DNA of 64,000 nucleotides from Neisseria mucosa (GTDB lineage: Bacteria; Pseudomonadota; Gammaproteobacteria; Burkholderiales; Neisseriaceae): assembly GCF_013267835.1 (NCBI RefSeq), contig NZ_CP053939.1, positions 2,046,001-2,110,000 on the forward strand. The letters are read 5' to 3'. The notes beneath the pieces are model-generated. The model made no database searches, was not told the DNA's origin, and was given only the letters and a program-made list of their open reading frames with translations. Numbering within the stretch: the stretch's first letter is position 1; the number at the start of each line of letters is the position of its first letter. The position numbers and the translations under genes are program-made. Below, in pieces: positions 8,070-16,340 of this stretch.

Positions 8070-8190
8070 AAGAGCGGTGTTGTGTCAGCAATTGGTATTC
8101 TACCGTTTTTAGTATTAAATGCTGTTAAGAAGTGAAATTATTTCAATAAGTTGCAAGATAATCGTGATATTTTGAAGATAAACGGTATTT

Positions 8191-8979
8191 TCACTGATTT
8201 TCGCGAATCCATTTCACCCATTGTTTGAACAGCTCGGGTTGCAAAGCGGCGATGACGGAACGCTTGAAAACGTGCTCGCCGCTCCAGAAATCATCGCCTT
8301 CCAAAGTGGTCAGGCAGCCGCCGGCTTCTTCAAAAATCAATGCGCCGGCAGCGTAGTCCCACAGTTTTTGTCCGCCGTGGATGTAAATATCGTAGCGGCC
8401 GCTGGCAAGATAGCACCAGTCGAGCGTGCTGCTGCCCATGCTGCGGATTGTGCCGAATGGGGCGAGGGTGTTCATGCGGCTGGCGAGTTTGCCCGAGCGC
8501 AGGTATTTGATTTCCACGCCGGCAATGGATTCGCTGAGTTTTTTTTCTACCGAACGCAGCGGCAGCGGCGTACCGTTGAGAAATGCGCCTTTGCCGTGTT
8601 CGGCATAGAAACATTCGCCGCTGACTGGATTGTAAATCACACCCAGCTCGGTGCGCCCGTTTTTAACCAGTGCGACGGATACGGCAAAATGCGGCAAACC
8701 GTTGACGAAGTTATTTGTGCCGTCGATGGGGTCGACAATCCACAGGCCGTCTGAATGTTCGTTCCACAAACGGGTTTGCTCCTGAACGCTCATCTCTTCG
8801 CCCAACATCGGACAATCTTCCAATAAGGGCAGGGCGGCGGCAAAAGCGGTTTGTGCGGCCAAATCTGCTTCACTCAAAACCGAGCCGTCTTCTTTACGTC
8901 GTGACGGCGTGTTCAGAAAACGCGGCATGACTTCGGTTTGGGCGATGTGGCGGACGACTTTCTGTAAACGGTATAGCAC
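8191..8979 (-). CDS. suhB: Inositol-1-monophosphatase family protein (SuhB-like)
   Basis: 262-residue Mg2+-dependent phosphatase of the IMPase superfamily, which hydrolyses inositol phosphates; SuhB homologues also act in rRNA antitermination. Metal-binding residues are in place: GEE (60-62), WIVDPIDGT (80-88, Asp83 and Asp86) and LWDYAAG (206-212, Asp208). The length matches the family. The gene contains a run of eight A residues on its coding strand (8539-8546), a possible slippage site. It is monocistronic and divergent from rsmE. Confidence 0.93.
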   Translation of the reverse strand: MLYRLQKVVRHIAQTEVMPRFLNTPSRRKEDGSVLSEADLAAQTAFAAALPLLEDCPMLGEEMSVQEQTRLWNEHSDGLWIVDPIDGTNNFVNGLPHFAVSVALVKNGRTELGVIYNPVSGECFYAEHGKGAFLNGTPLPLRSVEKKLSESIAGVEIKYLRSGKLASRMNTLAPFGTIRSMGSSTLDWCYLASGRYDIYIHGGQKLWDYAAGALIFEEAGGCLTTLEGDDFWSGEHVFKRSVIAALQPELFKQWVKWIRENQ

Positions 8980-9145
8980 GGCATATCCTTGTTTTTTGCA
9001 GTTTTGCGCGACAGTGGATTAAAATTCGGGAAGTTTTCAAATTATAGTGGATGAAATCGAAAGCAGGCAGGAGCATGTCGCCGCGTTTCTACTTCATTCA
9101 TGAAATTTTAAATTTAAATTATATACATGAATAAAGCAGGAAACC

Positions 9146-9871
9146 ATGCCCCGATTTTATGTTGATTTTGCCTTAAGCCCCGACAGCGTGGTCGAATTGC
9201 CCGATAATGTGGTGCGCCATCTGAATGTATTGCGCGTGAAAAATACGGAAGAAATCGTGTTGTTCAACGGCAATGGCAAGTCATATCCGGCTTTGCCCGA
9301 AGTTTTGGAAAAACGCCGCGCCAGCGTGCGGATTTTGCGTGAAGAGGCAACGGACAACGAATCGCCGCTGAACATTACGTTGGTGCAGGCGGTATCCGCC
9401 GCAGAGCGCATGGATTTCACTTTGCAAAAAAGCGTGGAATTGGGCGTGGCGGAAATTCGCCCGGTCATCAGTGAACGCTGTGTCGTGCGCTTAAGCGGCG
9501 AGCGCGCTGAAAAGCGGGTGGCACGTTGGCAGGAAATCGTCGTTTCGGCGTGTGAACAAAGCGGCCGCAATATTGTGCCGAGGGTTTTGCCGCTGACGAC
9601 TTATGCACAGGCATTGCGGCAGTTGCCGCAGGAGACGGCCAAACTGTTAATGAGCTTGAACCGCGCTCAAAAACTGAGCGATGTTCGGCCGCAATCCGGC
9701 AAAGTCGTGTTTATGGTCGGCCCGGAAGGCGGCTGGACGGAGAAGGAAGAGCAGCAGGCATTTGATGCCGGTTTTCAATCCGTTACGCTCGGCAAACGGG
9801 TGTTGCGTACCGAAACCGCCTCACTTGCGGCCATCGCCGCCATGCAGACGCTTTGGGGCGATTTTGCATAA
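9146..9871 (+). CDS. rsmE: 16S rRNA m3U1498 methyltransferase
   Basis: 241-residue SPOUT-class methyltransferase that makes N3-methyl-U1498 in 16S rRNA with S-adenosylmethionine. The N-terminal PUA-like domain (about 1-70, VVRHLNVLRVKNTEEIVLFNGNG) is followed by the SPOUT knot with VGPEGGWTEKEE and LGKRVLRTETA, which form the cofactor loop. Length is normal. An AGGAAACC stretch precedes the ATG. It is the first gene of a likely plus-strand unit with the downstream acyl carrier protein and ketosynthase genes, although a repeat and DUS lie between. Confidence 0.95.
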   Translation: MPRFYVDFALSPDSVVELPDNVVRHLNVLRVKNTEEIVLFNGNGKSYPALPEVLEKRRASVRILREEATDNESPLNITLVQAVSAAERMDFTLQKSVELGVAEIRPVISERCVVRLSGERAEKRVARWQEIVVSACEQSGRNIVPRVLPLTTYAQALRQLPQETAKLLMSLNRAQKLSDVRPQSGKVVFMVGPEGGWTEKEEQQAFDAGFQSVTLGKRVLRTETASLAAIAAMQTLWGDFA

Positions 9872-9876
9872 ATCAG

Positions 9877-9912
9877 GCCGTCTGAAAACGAGCGTAGCGA
9901 GTTTCGCTAAAA
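9877..9912 (+). repeat. DUS joined to a single 24-bp repeat unit
   Basis: A DUS at 9877-9886 is followed directly by CGAGCGTAGCGAGTTTCGCT and AAAA (9889-9912), the reverse complement of the unit repeated four times at 7298-7393. In both places the repeat abuts a DUS on the same side. Confidence 0.85.
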
Positions 9913-9952
9913 CAAGTTGTTGCTTCATGATATAAAAATGGGAGTTTAAAAA

Positions 9953-10243
9953 ATGTCTTACACCTTTACGCTGGCCGAGCACGAGCTGGAAGCGGAATTG
10001 AAAAAGTTAATTGTGCAAGAGGCCGATAAGGCCGACGATGTGGATATGGATGATTTCACCGACGATGCGCTTTTGTTTGGCGATGACAGTCCGGTCGGTT
10101 TGGATTCGCTTGATGCGCTGCAAATCAGCGTCGCCTTGCAACAGTATTTCCAAGTGCGCCTGCAGGGCGACCGTATGGTGCGCAAACATATGATGTGCGT
10201 ACGCGATTTGGCGGCGTTTATCCGCGCGGAGCATGGCGCGTGA
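9953..10243 (+). CDS. Acyl carrier protein
   Basis: 96-residue acidic acyl carrier protein. The 4'-phosphopantetheine attachment site is Ser52 in GLDSLDAL, with an acidic stretch (DDVDMDDFTDDALLFGDDS) ahead of it. It is not the housekeeping AcpP, being longer and having a different helix I. GGGAG precedes the ATG at good distance. The next gene, a ketosynthase, starts in a 4-nt overlap (GTGA), so carrier protein and ketosynthase are likely made together and work together on an acyl or polyketide-like chain in the cytoplasm. Confidence 0.9.
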   Translation: MSYTFTLAEHELEAELKKLIVQEADKADDVDMDDFTDDALLFGDDSPVGLDSLDALQISVALQQYFQVRLQGDRMVRKHMMCVRDLAAFIRAEHGA

Positions 10244-11298
10244 GTTGGGTTTGCGGTACGGCGGCCACTTCTGCTTTGAATCCGCAAACGGATTTCAGAC
10301 GGCCTAATGCGGTGTCTTATACGTTTTTAAACCAGCCGCAGCAGGCTGCTTATTTTCGTGCATTCGCCGGCGACAGTTTGGGGCGGAAGGAATTTGCGGA
10401 TATTGCCGAACAACATTTGCGCCGAGCCGCCGAAAATGCAGGCTGGCCGTCTGAAAGCTGGCATGATGCGCCGGTGTTTATCGGGTCTAGTTCCTATTCC
10501 ATCTCCGAATATGAAAACCGCCATTTTGCGGGTAATAGGGCGGTAGAGGAACACAATCTGCTTTATCTTGCCGAAGATTTGCACCGGCGCAGCGGCAATC
10601 GGCAGATTTTCAGTTTCGCTACTGCCTGCACTTCATCTGTCCATGCGCTGATTCAGGCAGATAATTGTTTGCGCGGCGGGGCGGAGCGTGCCTTTGTACT
10701 TGGTATTGAAAACCTCAACCGGCTGACTTTGCTGCATTTTCACAGCTTGGGTTTGCTGACCGAACAGTATCAGCCTTTTGGCGGAAACGGTTTGATCTTA
10801 GGCGAAGGGGTTGCCGCGCTTGCCTTATCTTCTGCTGCTCACGAATCTTCTTCAGGCCGTCTGAAACTTATCGGACACGCCGCCAATACAGGCAATGACC
10901 TGATTCAAAGCGATGGCCAAGCGCAGGAGCAAGTGATGCGACGCGCTTTGGATGTTGCAGGCATCGCTCCTGAAAGCATTGCAGCCGTTAAAACACACGG
11001 CATCGGCACGGCTGACAGCGATGCCGCCGAATTGGCCGCACTGGAAAATATATTCGGTACACTGCCGCCCTTGATGGCGTTCAAACCGCAAATCGGACAC
11101 ACGCTTGGTGCCACGGCAGCCCTTGAAACAGCCCTGCTTTTATCCGCTTTAAAACAAGGCAAAAGCAGCGATTATCAGGGGCGGGAAATTCGTTTTTCCG
11201 AGTGCGCGGCTTCACCAAAAGGCGGCTTTTTCTGTTTGGCCAATCAGTTTGGCTTTGGCGGCAGCAACACATCTTTGGTATGGCAATGGCAACAGTAA
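10240..11298 (+). CDS. Beta-ketoacyl-ACP synthase (FabF/KS type)
   Basis: 352-residue ketosynthase that condenses acyl-thioesters with malonyl-ACP. The active-site triad is intact: Cys130 in TACTSS, His253 in KTHGIGT and His287 in KPQIGHTLGA. The chosen start is GTG at 10240, overlapping the acyl carrier protein stop (GTGA); it gives the N-terminus SWVCGTAATSALN expected for this fold. At 352 residues it is shorter than FabF (about 410). It shares a unit with a dedicated acyl carrier protein and a chain-length-factor-like partner, the arrangement of type II polyketide or aryl polyene pathways rather than primary fatty acid synthesis. Confidence 0.88.
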   Translation: MSWVCGTAATSALNPQTDFRRPNAVSYTFLNQPQQAAYFRAFAGDSLGRKEFADIAEQHLRRAAENAGWPSESWHDAPVFIGSSSYSISEYENRHFAGNRAVEEHNLLYLAEDLHRRSGNRQIFSFATACTSSVHALIQADNCLRGGAERAFVLGIENLNRLTLLHFHSLGLLTEQYQPFGGNGLILGEGVAALALSSAAHESSSGRLKLIGHAANTGNDLIQSDGQAQEQVMRRALDVAGIAPESIAAVKTHGIGTADSDAAELAALENIFGTLPPLMAFKPQIGHTLGATAALETALLLSALKQGKSSDYQGREIRFSECAASPKGGFFCLANQFGFGGSNTSLVWQWQQ

Positions 11299-11969
11299 AT
11301 CCTAATATCCGCATTACCGCCGCTGTGCGTTTTGATACGGACGCCGGCACCGGCGGCAAAATCCTCAAACAAACATTAAAGCAGCAAAGCGGTATAGATA
11401 CCCGCCGCCTCAGCCGCTTGAGTTTGATTGCCGCGCTTGGCGCAGGGCAACTGAAGGAACAAAGCGAAATCCGTTCTGATTGCGCTGTTTTTCTCGGTAC
11501 GCCGTTTTCTTCGCCATCCGTGTTTGAAAAAATGGCGGATAATGTATTGAACCATCACGCCGCGATGCCGTTTGACTTCATTGCCAATCTGCACAATTCC
11601 CCCGTTTTTCATGCCGCGCAAGCGTTAGGCACGCATGGTGCAACTTTGGTTGTTGCTGCCGACAATAATATGGATACCTGCTTTCACCCATTATTACTGG
11701 CGATGCAGTCTTTGCAAAATGGCGGTCAAGCTGCGGTTGGCTGGACATATGAGCATCAAGCAGCACATGCCGATACCCATGAAGGCAGCGTCTGGATTCT
11801 GCTTGAAGTCGGTGTAGAACAGGGTGTTCCCGTTGTGTTGAATGATGAAGGAATGCAGCCTGAGAGGCCGTCTGAAAAGCCGCAATATTATTGGCAAGAT
11901 ATCGCCGACTGGATAGAAAAAGTGATGGCGTGCGAGGGTAGGGATGTGAAGAAATGTACTTTAGCGTGA
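11280..11969 (+). CDS. Ketosynthase-like chain-length factor homologue
   Basis: 229-residue protein resembling the N-terminal half of a ketosynthase (IRITAAVRF, FLGTPFSSPSVFEKMADNVLN, HAAQALGTHGATLVVAADNN) but with no active-site Cys or histidine motifs: the position of TACTS reads LGTHGATLV. This suggests a non-catalytic chain-length or partner subunit that pairs with the preceding ketosynthase. Start ATG 11280 or 11286 lies inside the end of the ketosynthase gene, implying translational coupling. The last 35 residues are not conserved in type. Function is inferred from context. Confidence 0.72.
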   Translation: MAMATVNPNIRITAAVRFDTDAGTGGKILKQTLKQQSGIDTRRLSRLSLIAALGAGQLKEQSEIRSDCAVFLGTPFSSPSVFEKMADNVLNHHAAMPFDFIANLHNSPVFHAAQALGTHGATLVVAADNNMDTCFHPLLLAMQSLQNGGQAAVGWTYEHQAAHADTHEGSVWILLEVGVEQGVPVVLNDEGMQPERPSEKPQYYWQDIADWIEKVMACEGRDVKKCTLA

Positions 11970-12026
11970 TCGGCAAATGATTTTAGCGAAAGTATTTGTC
12001 TGTTGAATAAAAAAGTTTACGTCATT

Positions 12027-12063
12027 AAAAAGGCCGTCTGAAAAACTTTCAGACGGCCTTTTT
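12027..12063. terminator. Bidirectional DUS-pair terminator
   Basis: AAAAAGGCCGTCTGAAA and its exact reverse complement flank a 3-nt loop, so both strands end in a T run. It separates the convergent ketosynthase unit and the Pro/Thr-rich protein gene. Confidence 0.9.
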
Positions 12064-12075
12064 CATCACAATCAA

Positions 12076-13458
12076 TCAACGGGACATCTCGCCTTGAATC
12101 GCACGGATATTCGCTTTACGGGCGTTGATGGTACGGGTCAGTTGTTGGATTTTAATCTGATCACCTTTTTGTTTGGCCGCATTCAGCTGTGTTTGAAGGC
12201 GGGTAATAGCAGCCTGTTCATTGCGTACTTCGGTCTGCAATACCTGCTTGCGGGTTTCTTTAGGGCTTGGCTTAGGAGCCGGCGTAACCACAGGAGCAGT
12301 ACGGATAACAGGGGCTTTGTATTTGCTGTATGAAGAACTGCGTGATTTGTTCTGACGGTTGCGCAAGGTAATATTGAGGCGCGGATTGGCGGCTTCGGCT
12401 GTGTTGGTTACGCTGGTAATCGGAATATGGGGCAGAATTTTAATATCGTTGTAAACATTGCTCGGATCGAACGGAATATCGGCAGCCGGCTTATATGCCT
12501 TAGGGAAAGGCGTTTGCGCAGAGGTTTTGCTTTGATCTACCGGGGAAACCGTTGCAGCCGGTTTATTTGGTACATTTGATTCTACTGTTGGCGTAACAAC
12601 GGTTTTAATCGTTTGTTCGTTAGCCGTGTTTGTGACGGCTGTTTTTACAGTTTTGGTGTTTTTTGCATTACGTCGGGTCGGAGTTTGGACTTTGCCTTTA
12701 CGCTTGGTTTCAACTTTGATAGGTGTTTTGTCAAGTGTTTCATCTGAGGCAGTTACGGTTTGGTTATTTTGTTTGGCCGTAGTGCGATCAGGTGTTTTCG
12801 GTAAAACAACAGGATTCTGAATAATTGTTTGGGGGGCTTGAATCGCAGATGCTGTCGGGTGGGTTTGCGTAATAGGAATGGTAATGGAGTCGGGTATATT
12901 GTTTGGAGTTTGATCAGCCACAGTTTGAGGTTGTGTGGTATCAGGCATGACGTTGAGAACGTCAGTAGTGTCAATTTCAGGTTTTATTGTAGATGGGGTT
13001 GTATCACCGAGAATGGCAAGGCCATCAGCAACATTTTTATCAATTTGAGAAGTTAGACGTGCTTGTGCCATCGGAATGGAAATAGGTGCAGGGATGCCGT
13101 TTTCATTTCGAACAGCTATAACAGGGGTTTGTACGGCAGGTGTTGCATGGGGGGTATTGATGTAGTCGGCGGCGGTGGCTTTGAATTCCGTTGTCTGTAC
13201 TGTTTTTAAAACCGGCGTGTCGCCTGGAATCGCAACGGTTTTACCGCTTACTGTTTCGGATTCGGTGAATACGTTTGGTTCTGCAGCAACGCTGCTTTCC
13301 ACGGTGTTGTTTGTGTCAACTGCGCGGCAAGTATTGTTGAGTGGGTGTGATGCGTAAACGGTGATGCCTTCAACATTGCAGACATACTCGGCAGCGTTGG
13401 CGGCGGCAGGGAAGGTCAGGCTGAGGGCAATAGCGGTTTTGCAGAAAAACGGTTTCAT
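12076..13458 (-). CDS. Secreted Pro/Thr-rich protein with C-terminal coiled coil
   Basis: About 460 residues, function unknown. From the ATG at 13458 there is a clear signal peptide (MKPFFCKTAIALSLTFPAA, cleaved near ANA). A short domain EYVCNVEGITVYASHPLNNTC with two Cys, possibly disulfide-bonded, follows. Residues about 60-390 are low-complexity, rich in Thr, Pro, Val, Asn and Lys, with many TPV and QTP steps. The last 60 residues form a predicted coiled coil (ETRKQVLQTEVRNEQAAI onward). An in-frame TTG at 13488 is a less likely start. The plan suggests a periplasmic or surface stalk protein. The gene is AT-richer than its neighbours. Confidence 0.75.
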   Translation of the reverse strand: MKPFFCKTAIALSLTFPAAANAAEYVCNVEGITVYASHPLNNTCRAVDTNNTVESSVAAEPNVFTESETVSGKTVAIPGDTPVLKTVQTTEFKATAADYINTPHATPAVQTPVIAVRNENGIPAPISIPMAQARLTSQIDKNVADGLAILGDTTPSTIKPEIDTTDVLNVMPDTTQPQTVADQTPNNIPDSITIPITQTHPTASAIQAPQTIIQNPVVLPKTPDRTTAKQNNQTVTASDETLDKTPIKVETKRKGKVQTPTRRNAKNTKTVKTAVTNTANEQTIKTVVTPTVESNVPNKPAATVSPVDQSKTSAQTPFPKAYKPAADIPFDPSNVYNDIKILPHIPITSVTNTAEAANPRLNITLRNRQNKSRSSSYSKYKAPVIRTAPVVTPAPKPSPKETRKQVLQTEVRNEQAAITRLQTQLNAAKQKGDQIKIQQLTRTINARKANIRAIQGEMSR

Positions 13459-13586
13459 AAAGGCAATAGAATCAGGTTGTTTTTTCAAAGTGTAATTATA
13501 CTATGTACATTGTCAGCAACCGCCAACTTATTTTTAGGCGGTGTAAAACTGCGGCTGAAAGGTTGAAAATCGAAATAAAAGGTCTT

Positions 13587-13628
13587 AGGCCGTCTGAAAT
13601 TTTCTTTCTCTAAAGTTTCAGACGGCCT
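13587..13628 (-). terminator. DUS-pair terminator after luxS
   Basis: AGGCCGTCTGAAA (13587-13599) and its reverse complement (13616-13628) form a 13-bp stem just beyond the luxS stop. Confidence 0.75.
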
Positions 13629-13644
13629 TCGTTGTCATCGCGTA

Positions 13645-14151
13645 TTAAACGTTCAACAGGCTTTCGTCCAATGACAGCTCTTCGTTTTTATTGACGGCCA
13701 CTTTGCGCGCCAACACGTTTTGGGCGATTTCCTGCGCTTCGGCAAGCGAGTGCATCAGATAGGTGCCGCATTGGTATTCGTTCAACTCGGGGATTTTGCT
13801 TTGGTCTTGAACGGTCAAAACATCCTGCATTGAAGCGAGCCATGCGTCGGCCACTTTTTGCTCGTCGGGCGTACCGATGAGGCTCATGTAGAAACCGGTG
13901 CGGCATCCCATCGGGGAAATGTCGATGATTTCGACGCCGTTGCCGTTTAAGTGGTCGCGCATAAAGCCGGCGAACAAATGCTCCAGCGTGTGAATGCCTT
14001 TTTCGGGCAGGATTTCTTTGTTGGGAATGCAGAAACGCAGGTCAAATACGGTAATGGTGTCGCCTTTGGGCGTGGTCATGGTTTTCGCCACACGCACGGC
14101 AGGGGCGTGCATACGGGTGTGGTCGACTTTGAAACTGTCTAGTAGGGGCAT
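13645..14151 (-). CDS. luxS: S-ribosylhomocysteine lyase (AI-2 synthase)
   Basis: 168-residue LuxS, which splits S-ribosylhomocysteine into homocysteine and DPD, the precursor of autoinducer-2, in the activated methyl cycle. The metal ligands are His54 and His58 in the HTLEH motif (Glu57 is the catalytic base) and Cys128 in QCGTY; Cys83 in MGCRTGFYM is the second catalytic cysteine. Length is normal. It lies alone between a DUS terminator and cyaY on the same strand; no pfs gene is in this window. Confidence 0.97.
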   Translation of the reverse strand: MPLLDSFKVDHTRMHAPAVRVAKTMTTPKGDTITVFDLRFCIPNKEILPEKGIHTLEHLFAGFMRDHLNGNGVEIIDISPMGCRTGFYMSLIGTPDEQKVADAWLASMQDVLTVQDQSKIPELNEYQCGTYLMHSLAEAQEIAQNVLARKVAVNKNEELSLDESLLNV

Positions 14152-14205
14152 TTGGGTATCCTTTGAGGTAAATAGATTTTTAGCGGGTGGAATTTAAAGA
14201 TTCAA

Positions 14206-14529
14206 TCACAATTCAGCAATATTGACTGCTTCGCCCGAAGCCGCGCTCAATGCTTCGTTCAAAACATCGTAGAAATCCCGTCCGTCGCGTGTTGCCAGCC
14301 ATTTGCCGTTTTGCTCGGCGAAATGGTAGCCGCCGCTTTTGGCGGCAATCCACAATTCTTGGTTGGGCGTGTGGCGGTTGACGATGATTTGCGTGCCGTC
14401 TTCGGCTTCGATGGTCAGCACGTTTCCGGCAAACTGGCAGTCGAAATCCCAGCCGTTTTCATCGATTTGGTCTTCAATGTGTTCGAACAATTCTTCGCTC
14501 ATGCGGATGAATTCGCTTTCGGTCATCAT
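14206..14529 (-). CDS. cyaY: Frataxin-like iron donor CyaY
   Basis: 107-residue bacterial frataxin that binds iron and modulates Fe-S cluster assembly by IscS. It has the acidic first helix ([21 protein letters not shown]), the beta sheet with [20 protein letters not shown], and the closing helix with [10 protein letters not shown]. Length matches the family. Starts at 14529 and 14526 (MM) are equivalent. It is divergent from lptM-lysA, the same order as in E. coli (cyaY next to yifL-dapF) in part. Confidence 0.95.
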   Translation of the reverse strand: MMTESEFIRMSEELFEHIEDQIDENGWDFDCQFAGNVLTIEAEDGTQIIVNRHTPNQELWIAAKSGGYHFAEQNGKWLATRDGRDFYDVLNEALSAASGEAVNIAEL

Positions 14530-14579
14530 GGCTTTTTGTGTGTTTTTTGTTTAAGATACCGAATCTTGCCACATTCGTA

Positions 14580-14771
14580 ATGATGAAGAAAGTTTTACTG
14601 ATGAAATACGGCGTATTTTTTGCAGCGGCAACGGCTCTGCTGCTCTCTGCCTGCGGCTACAAAGGCGACCTCTACCTGCCCAAAGAAGGCGACAAGGCGC
14701 GCTTCGGCGTGATTCAGACCGGCTTGAAATTCGATACGGCCAAAGAGCCGACCACTCAAACCAACGATTAA
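14580..14771 (+). CDS. lptM: Small lipoprotein, LptM/YifL-like
   Basis: 63-residue lipoprotein. A signal sequence with lipobox LLSAC ends at the acylated Cys (about residue 23), followed by GYKGDLYLP, the conserved start of the LptM (YifL) family, which helps LptD oxidative maturation in the outer membrane. ATG at 14580, 14583 or 14601 may start it; all keep the signal sequence. The gene ends 17 nt before lysA and is divergent from cyaY, the usual genomic neighbourhood of this lipoprotein. Confidence 0.85.
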   Translation: MMKKVLLMKYGVFFAAATALLLSACGYKGDLYLPKEGDKARFGVIQTGLKFDTAKEPTTQTND

Positions 14772-14788
14772 AAAAAGACTTCACAAAC

Positions 14789-16009
14789 ATGACCTTATCC
14801 TGCGAACACATCCCTTATTCCCACCTTGCCGAGGAATTCGGCACGCCGCTTTATGTGTACAGCAAATCTGCGCTGACCGAGGCGTTTGACAACTACCAAA
14901 CCGCGTTTGCTGCTTTGAACCCGCTTGTCTGCTACGCGGTTAAAGCCAATGGCAACCTGAGCATCATCAAACACTTTGCTTCTTTGGGGAGCGGGTTTGA
15001 CATTGTGTCCGGCGGCGAGTTGGCGCGTGTTTTGGCGGCCGGCGGCGATGCGGCGAAAACGATTTTTTCCGGTGTGGGCAAGAGTGAGGCAGAAATTGAA
15101 TTTGCGCTGAATGCAGGCGTGAAATGTTTCAACATGGAAAGCATTCCCGAAATCGACCGTATTCAGAAAGTTGCCGCGCGTTTGGGTAAAGTCGCTCCGG
15201 TTTCCCTGCGCGTCAATCCTGATGTCGATGCCAAAACCCACCCTTATATCTCCACCGGTTTGAAAGCTAACAAATTCGGTATTGCCTATGCAGATGCGCT
15301 TGAGGCCTATCGTCATGCTTCCAGTCAAAGCCATTTGAAAATTGTCGGTATCGACTGCCACATCGGCTCGCAACTGACCGACCTCAGCCCTCTTATCGAA
15401 GCCTGCGAACGTATCTTGGCCTTGGTCGACCAACTGGTAGAAGAAGGCATTGTGTTGGAACACTTGGACTTGGGCGGCGGTGTCGGCATTGTTTACCAAG
15501 ACGAAAATGTGCCTGATTTGGGCTCGTATGCCCAAGCCGTTCAAAAACTGATCGGCACACGCCGTCTGAAACTGATCCTTGAGCCAGGCCGTAGTTTGGT
15601 TGGCAATGCAGGTGCGTTGTTGACGCGAGTCGAATTCGTCAAACATGGCGAAGAGAAAAACTTTGTGATGGTCGATGCGGCGATGAACGATTTGATGCGT
15701 CCGGCGCTTTATGATGCCTATCATCACATTGAAGCGGTTGAAACCAAAGACATTGAGCCTCTGACGGCCAATATCGTCGGCCCGATTTGCGAAACCGGCG
15801 ACTTCCTCGGCAAAGACCGCACCATCGCCTGCGAAGAAGGGGATTTACTGCTTATCCGCAGCGCCGGTGCATATGGCTCAAGCATGGCGAGCAACTACAA
15901 CACGCGCAACCGTGCGGCGGAAGTATTGGTTGACGGCAGCGGATACAAACTTATCCGTCAACGTGAAACCGTCGAGCAGCAAATGGCCAACGAATTGGCT
16001 TGTTTGTAA
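14789..16009 (+). CDS. lysA: Diaminopimelate decarboxylase
   Basis: 406-residue PLP enzyme that converts meso-diaminopimelate to lysine, the last step of lysine biosynthesis. Lys52 in CYAVKANGN is the Schiff-base lysine, LDLGGGVGI is the phosphate-binding glycine loop, EPGRSLVGNAG and CETGDFLGKDR are the substrate-binding motifs at the dimer interface. Length is normal. It follows the lptM lipoprotein gene at 17 nt and is probably co-transcribed with it. Confidence 0.97.
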   Translation: MTLSCEHIPYSHLAEEFGTPLYVYSKSALTEAFDNYQTAFAALNPLVCYAVKANGNLSIIKHFASLGSGFDIVSGGELARVLAAGGDAAKTIFSGVGKSEAEIEFALNAGVKCFNMESIPEIDRIQKVAARLGKVAPVSLRVNPDVDAKTHPYISTGLKANKFGIAYADALEAYRHASSQSHLKIVGIDCHIGSQLTDLSPLIEACERILALVDQLVEEGIVLEHLDLGGGVGIVYQDENVPDLGSYAQAVQKLIGTRRLKLILEPGRSLVGNAGALLTRVEFVKHGEEKNFVMVDAAMNDLMRPALYDAYHHIEAVETKDIEPLTANIVGPICETGDFLGKDRTIACEEGDLLLIRSAGAYGSSMASNYNTRNRAAEVLVDGSGYKLIRQRETVEQQMANELACL

Positions 16010-16023
16010 GGCTGGATTGTTTA

Positions 16024-16064
16024 AAAGGCCGTCTGAAAGCTTGACTGACTTTCAGACGGCCTTT
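16024..16064 (+). terminator. DUS-pair terminator after lysA
   Basis: AAAGGCCGTCTGAAA and its reverse complement (16050-16064) form a 15-bp stem with an 11-nt loop. Confidence 0.8.
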
Positions 16065-16074
16065 GCTATAAAAG

Positions 16075-16105
16075 AAAAGGGCATGTATCCAACACGCCCT
16101 TTTTT
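16075..16105. terminator. Second, non-DUS terminator between lysA and slyX
   Basis: AAAAGGGC-A-TGT pairs with ACA-C-GCCCTTTT around a 5-nt loop, with T runs on both strands. It can end lysA from the left and slyX from the right. Confidence 0.75.
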
Positions 16106-16111
16106 AGGTTA

Positions 16112-16339
16112 TCAATAATGCGGCGGAATCTCGTCGCGCAGGTTGTACGGTTCGCGTTCGCCGTTTGCGCCTTTGTCCTGCATCCGTTGGTACAGCAGCC
16201 GCAGCTGGCCTTGCTGCAAATCCAAAGCCTGCTGCATCTTGGCGATGGTGTCGTTCAAGCTGCCGATTAAGTCTTCCTGCAAGGCCGTCTGAATTTCCAG
16301 CTCGGTGATGCGGTGTTCCAATTCCTGAATATCGCTCAT
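16112..16339 (-). CDS. slyX: SlyX family protein
   Basis: 75-residue SlyX-like coiled-coil protein: MSDIQELEHRITELEIQ, a heptad pattern, then the C-terminal YNLRDEIPPHY, which carries the conserved PPHY end. Function is unknown. The ATG at 16339 is chosen because it lies just after the antiporter stop (TAATATG) and matches the family N-terminus; a longer upstream frame would run into the antiporter gene. It is probably translated from the antiporter mRNA. Confidence 0.9.
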   Translation of the reverse strand: MSDIQELEHRITELEIQTALQEDLIGSLNDTIAKMQQALDLQQGQLRLLYQRMQDKGANGEREPYNLRDEIPPHY

Positions 16340-16340
16340 A

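Noticed and set aside
9010-9060. Two AGTGGAT(T/G)AAA stretches like the ends of Correia (NEMIS) elements
   Set aside because: Both point the same way, lie only about 35 nt apart and lack the element body; probably chance AT-rich sequence.
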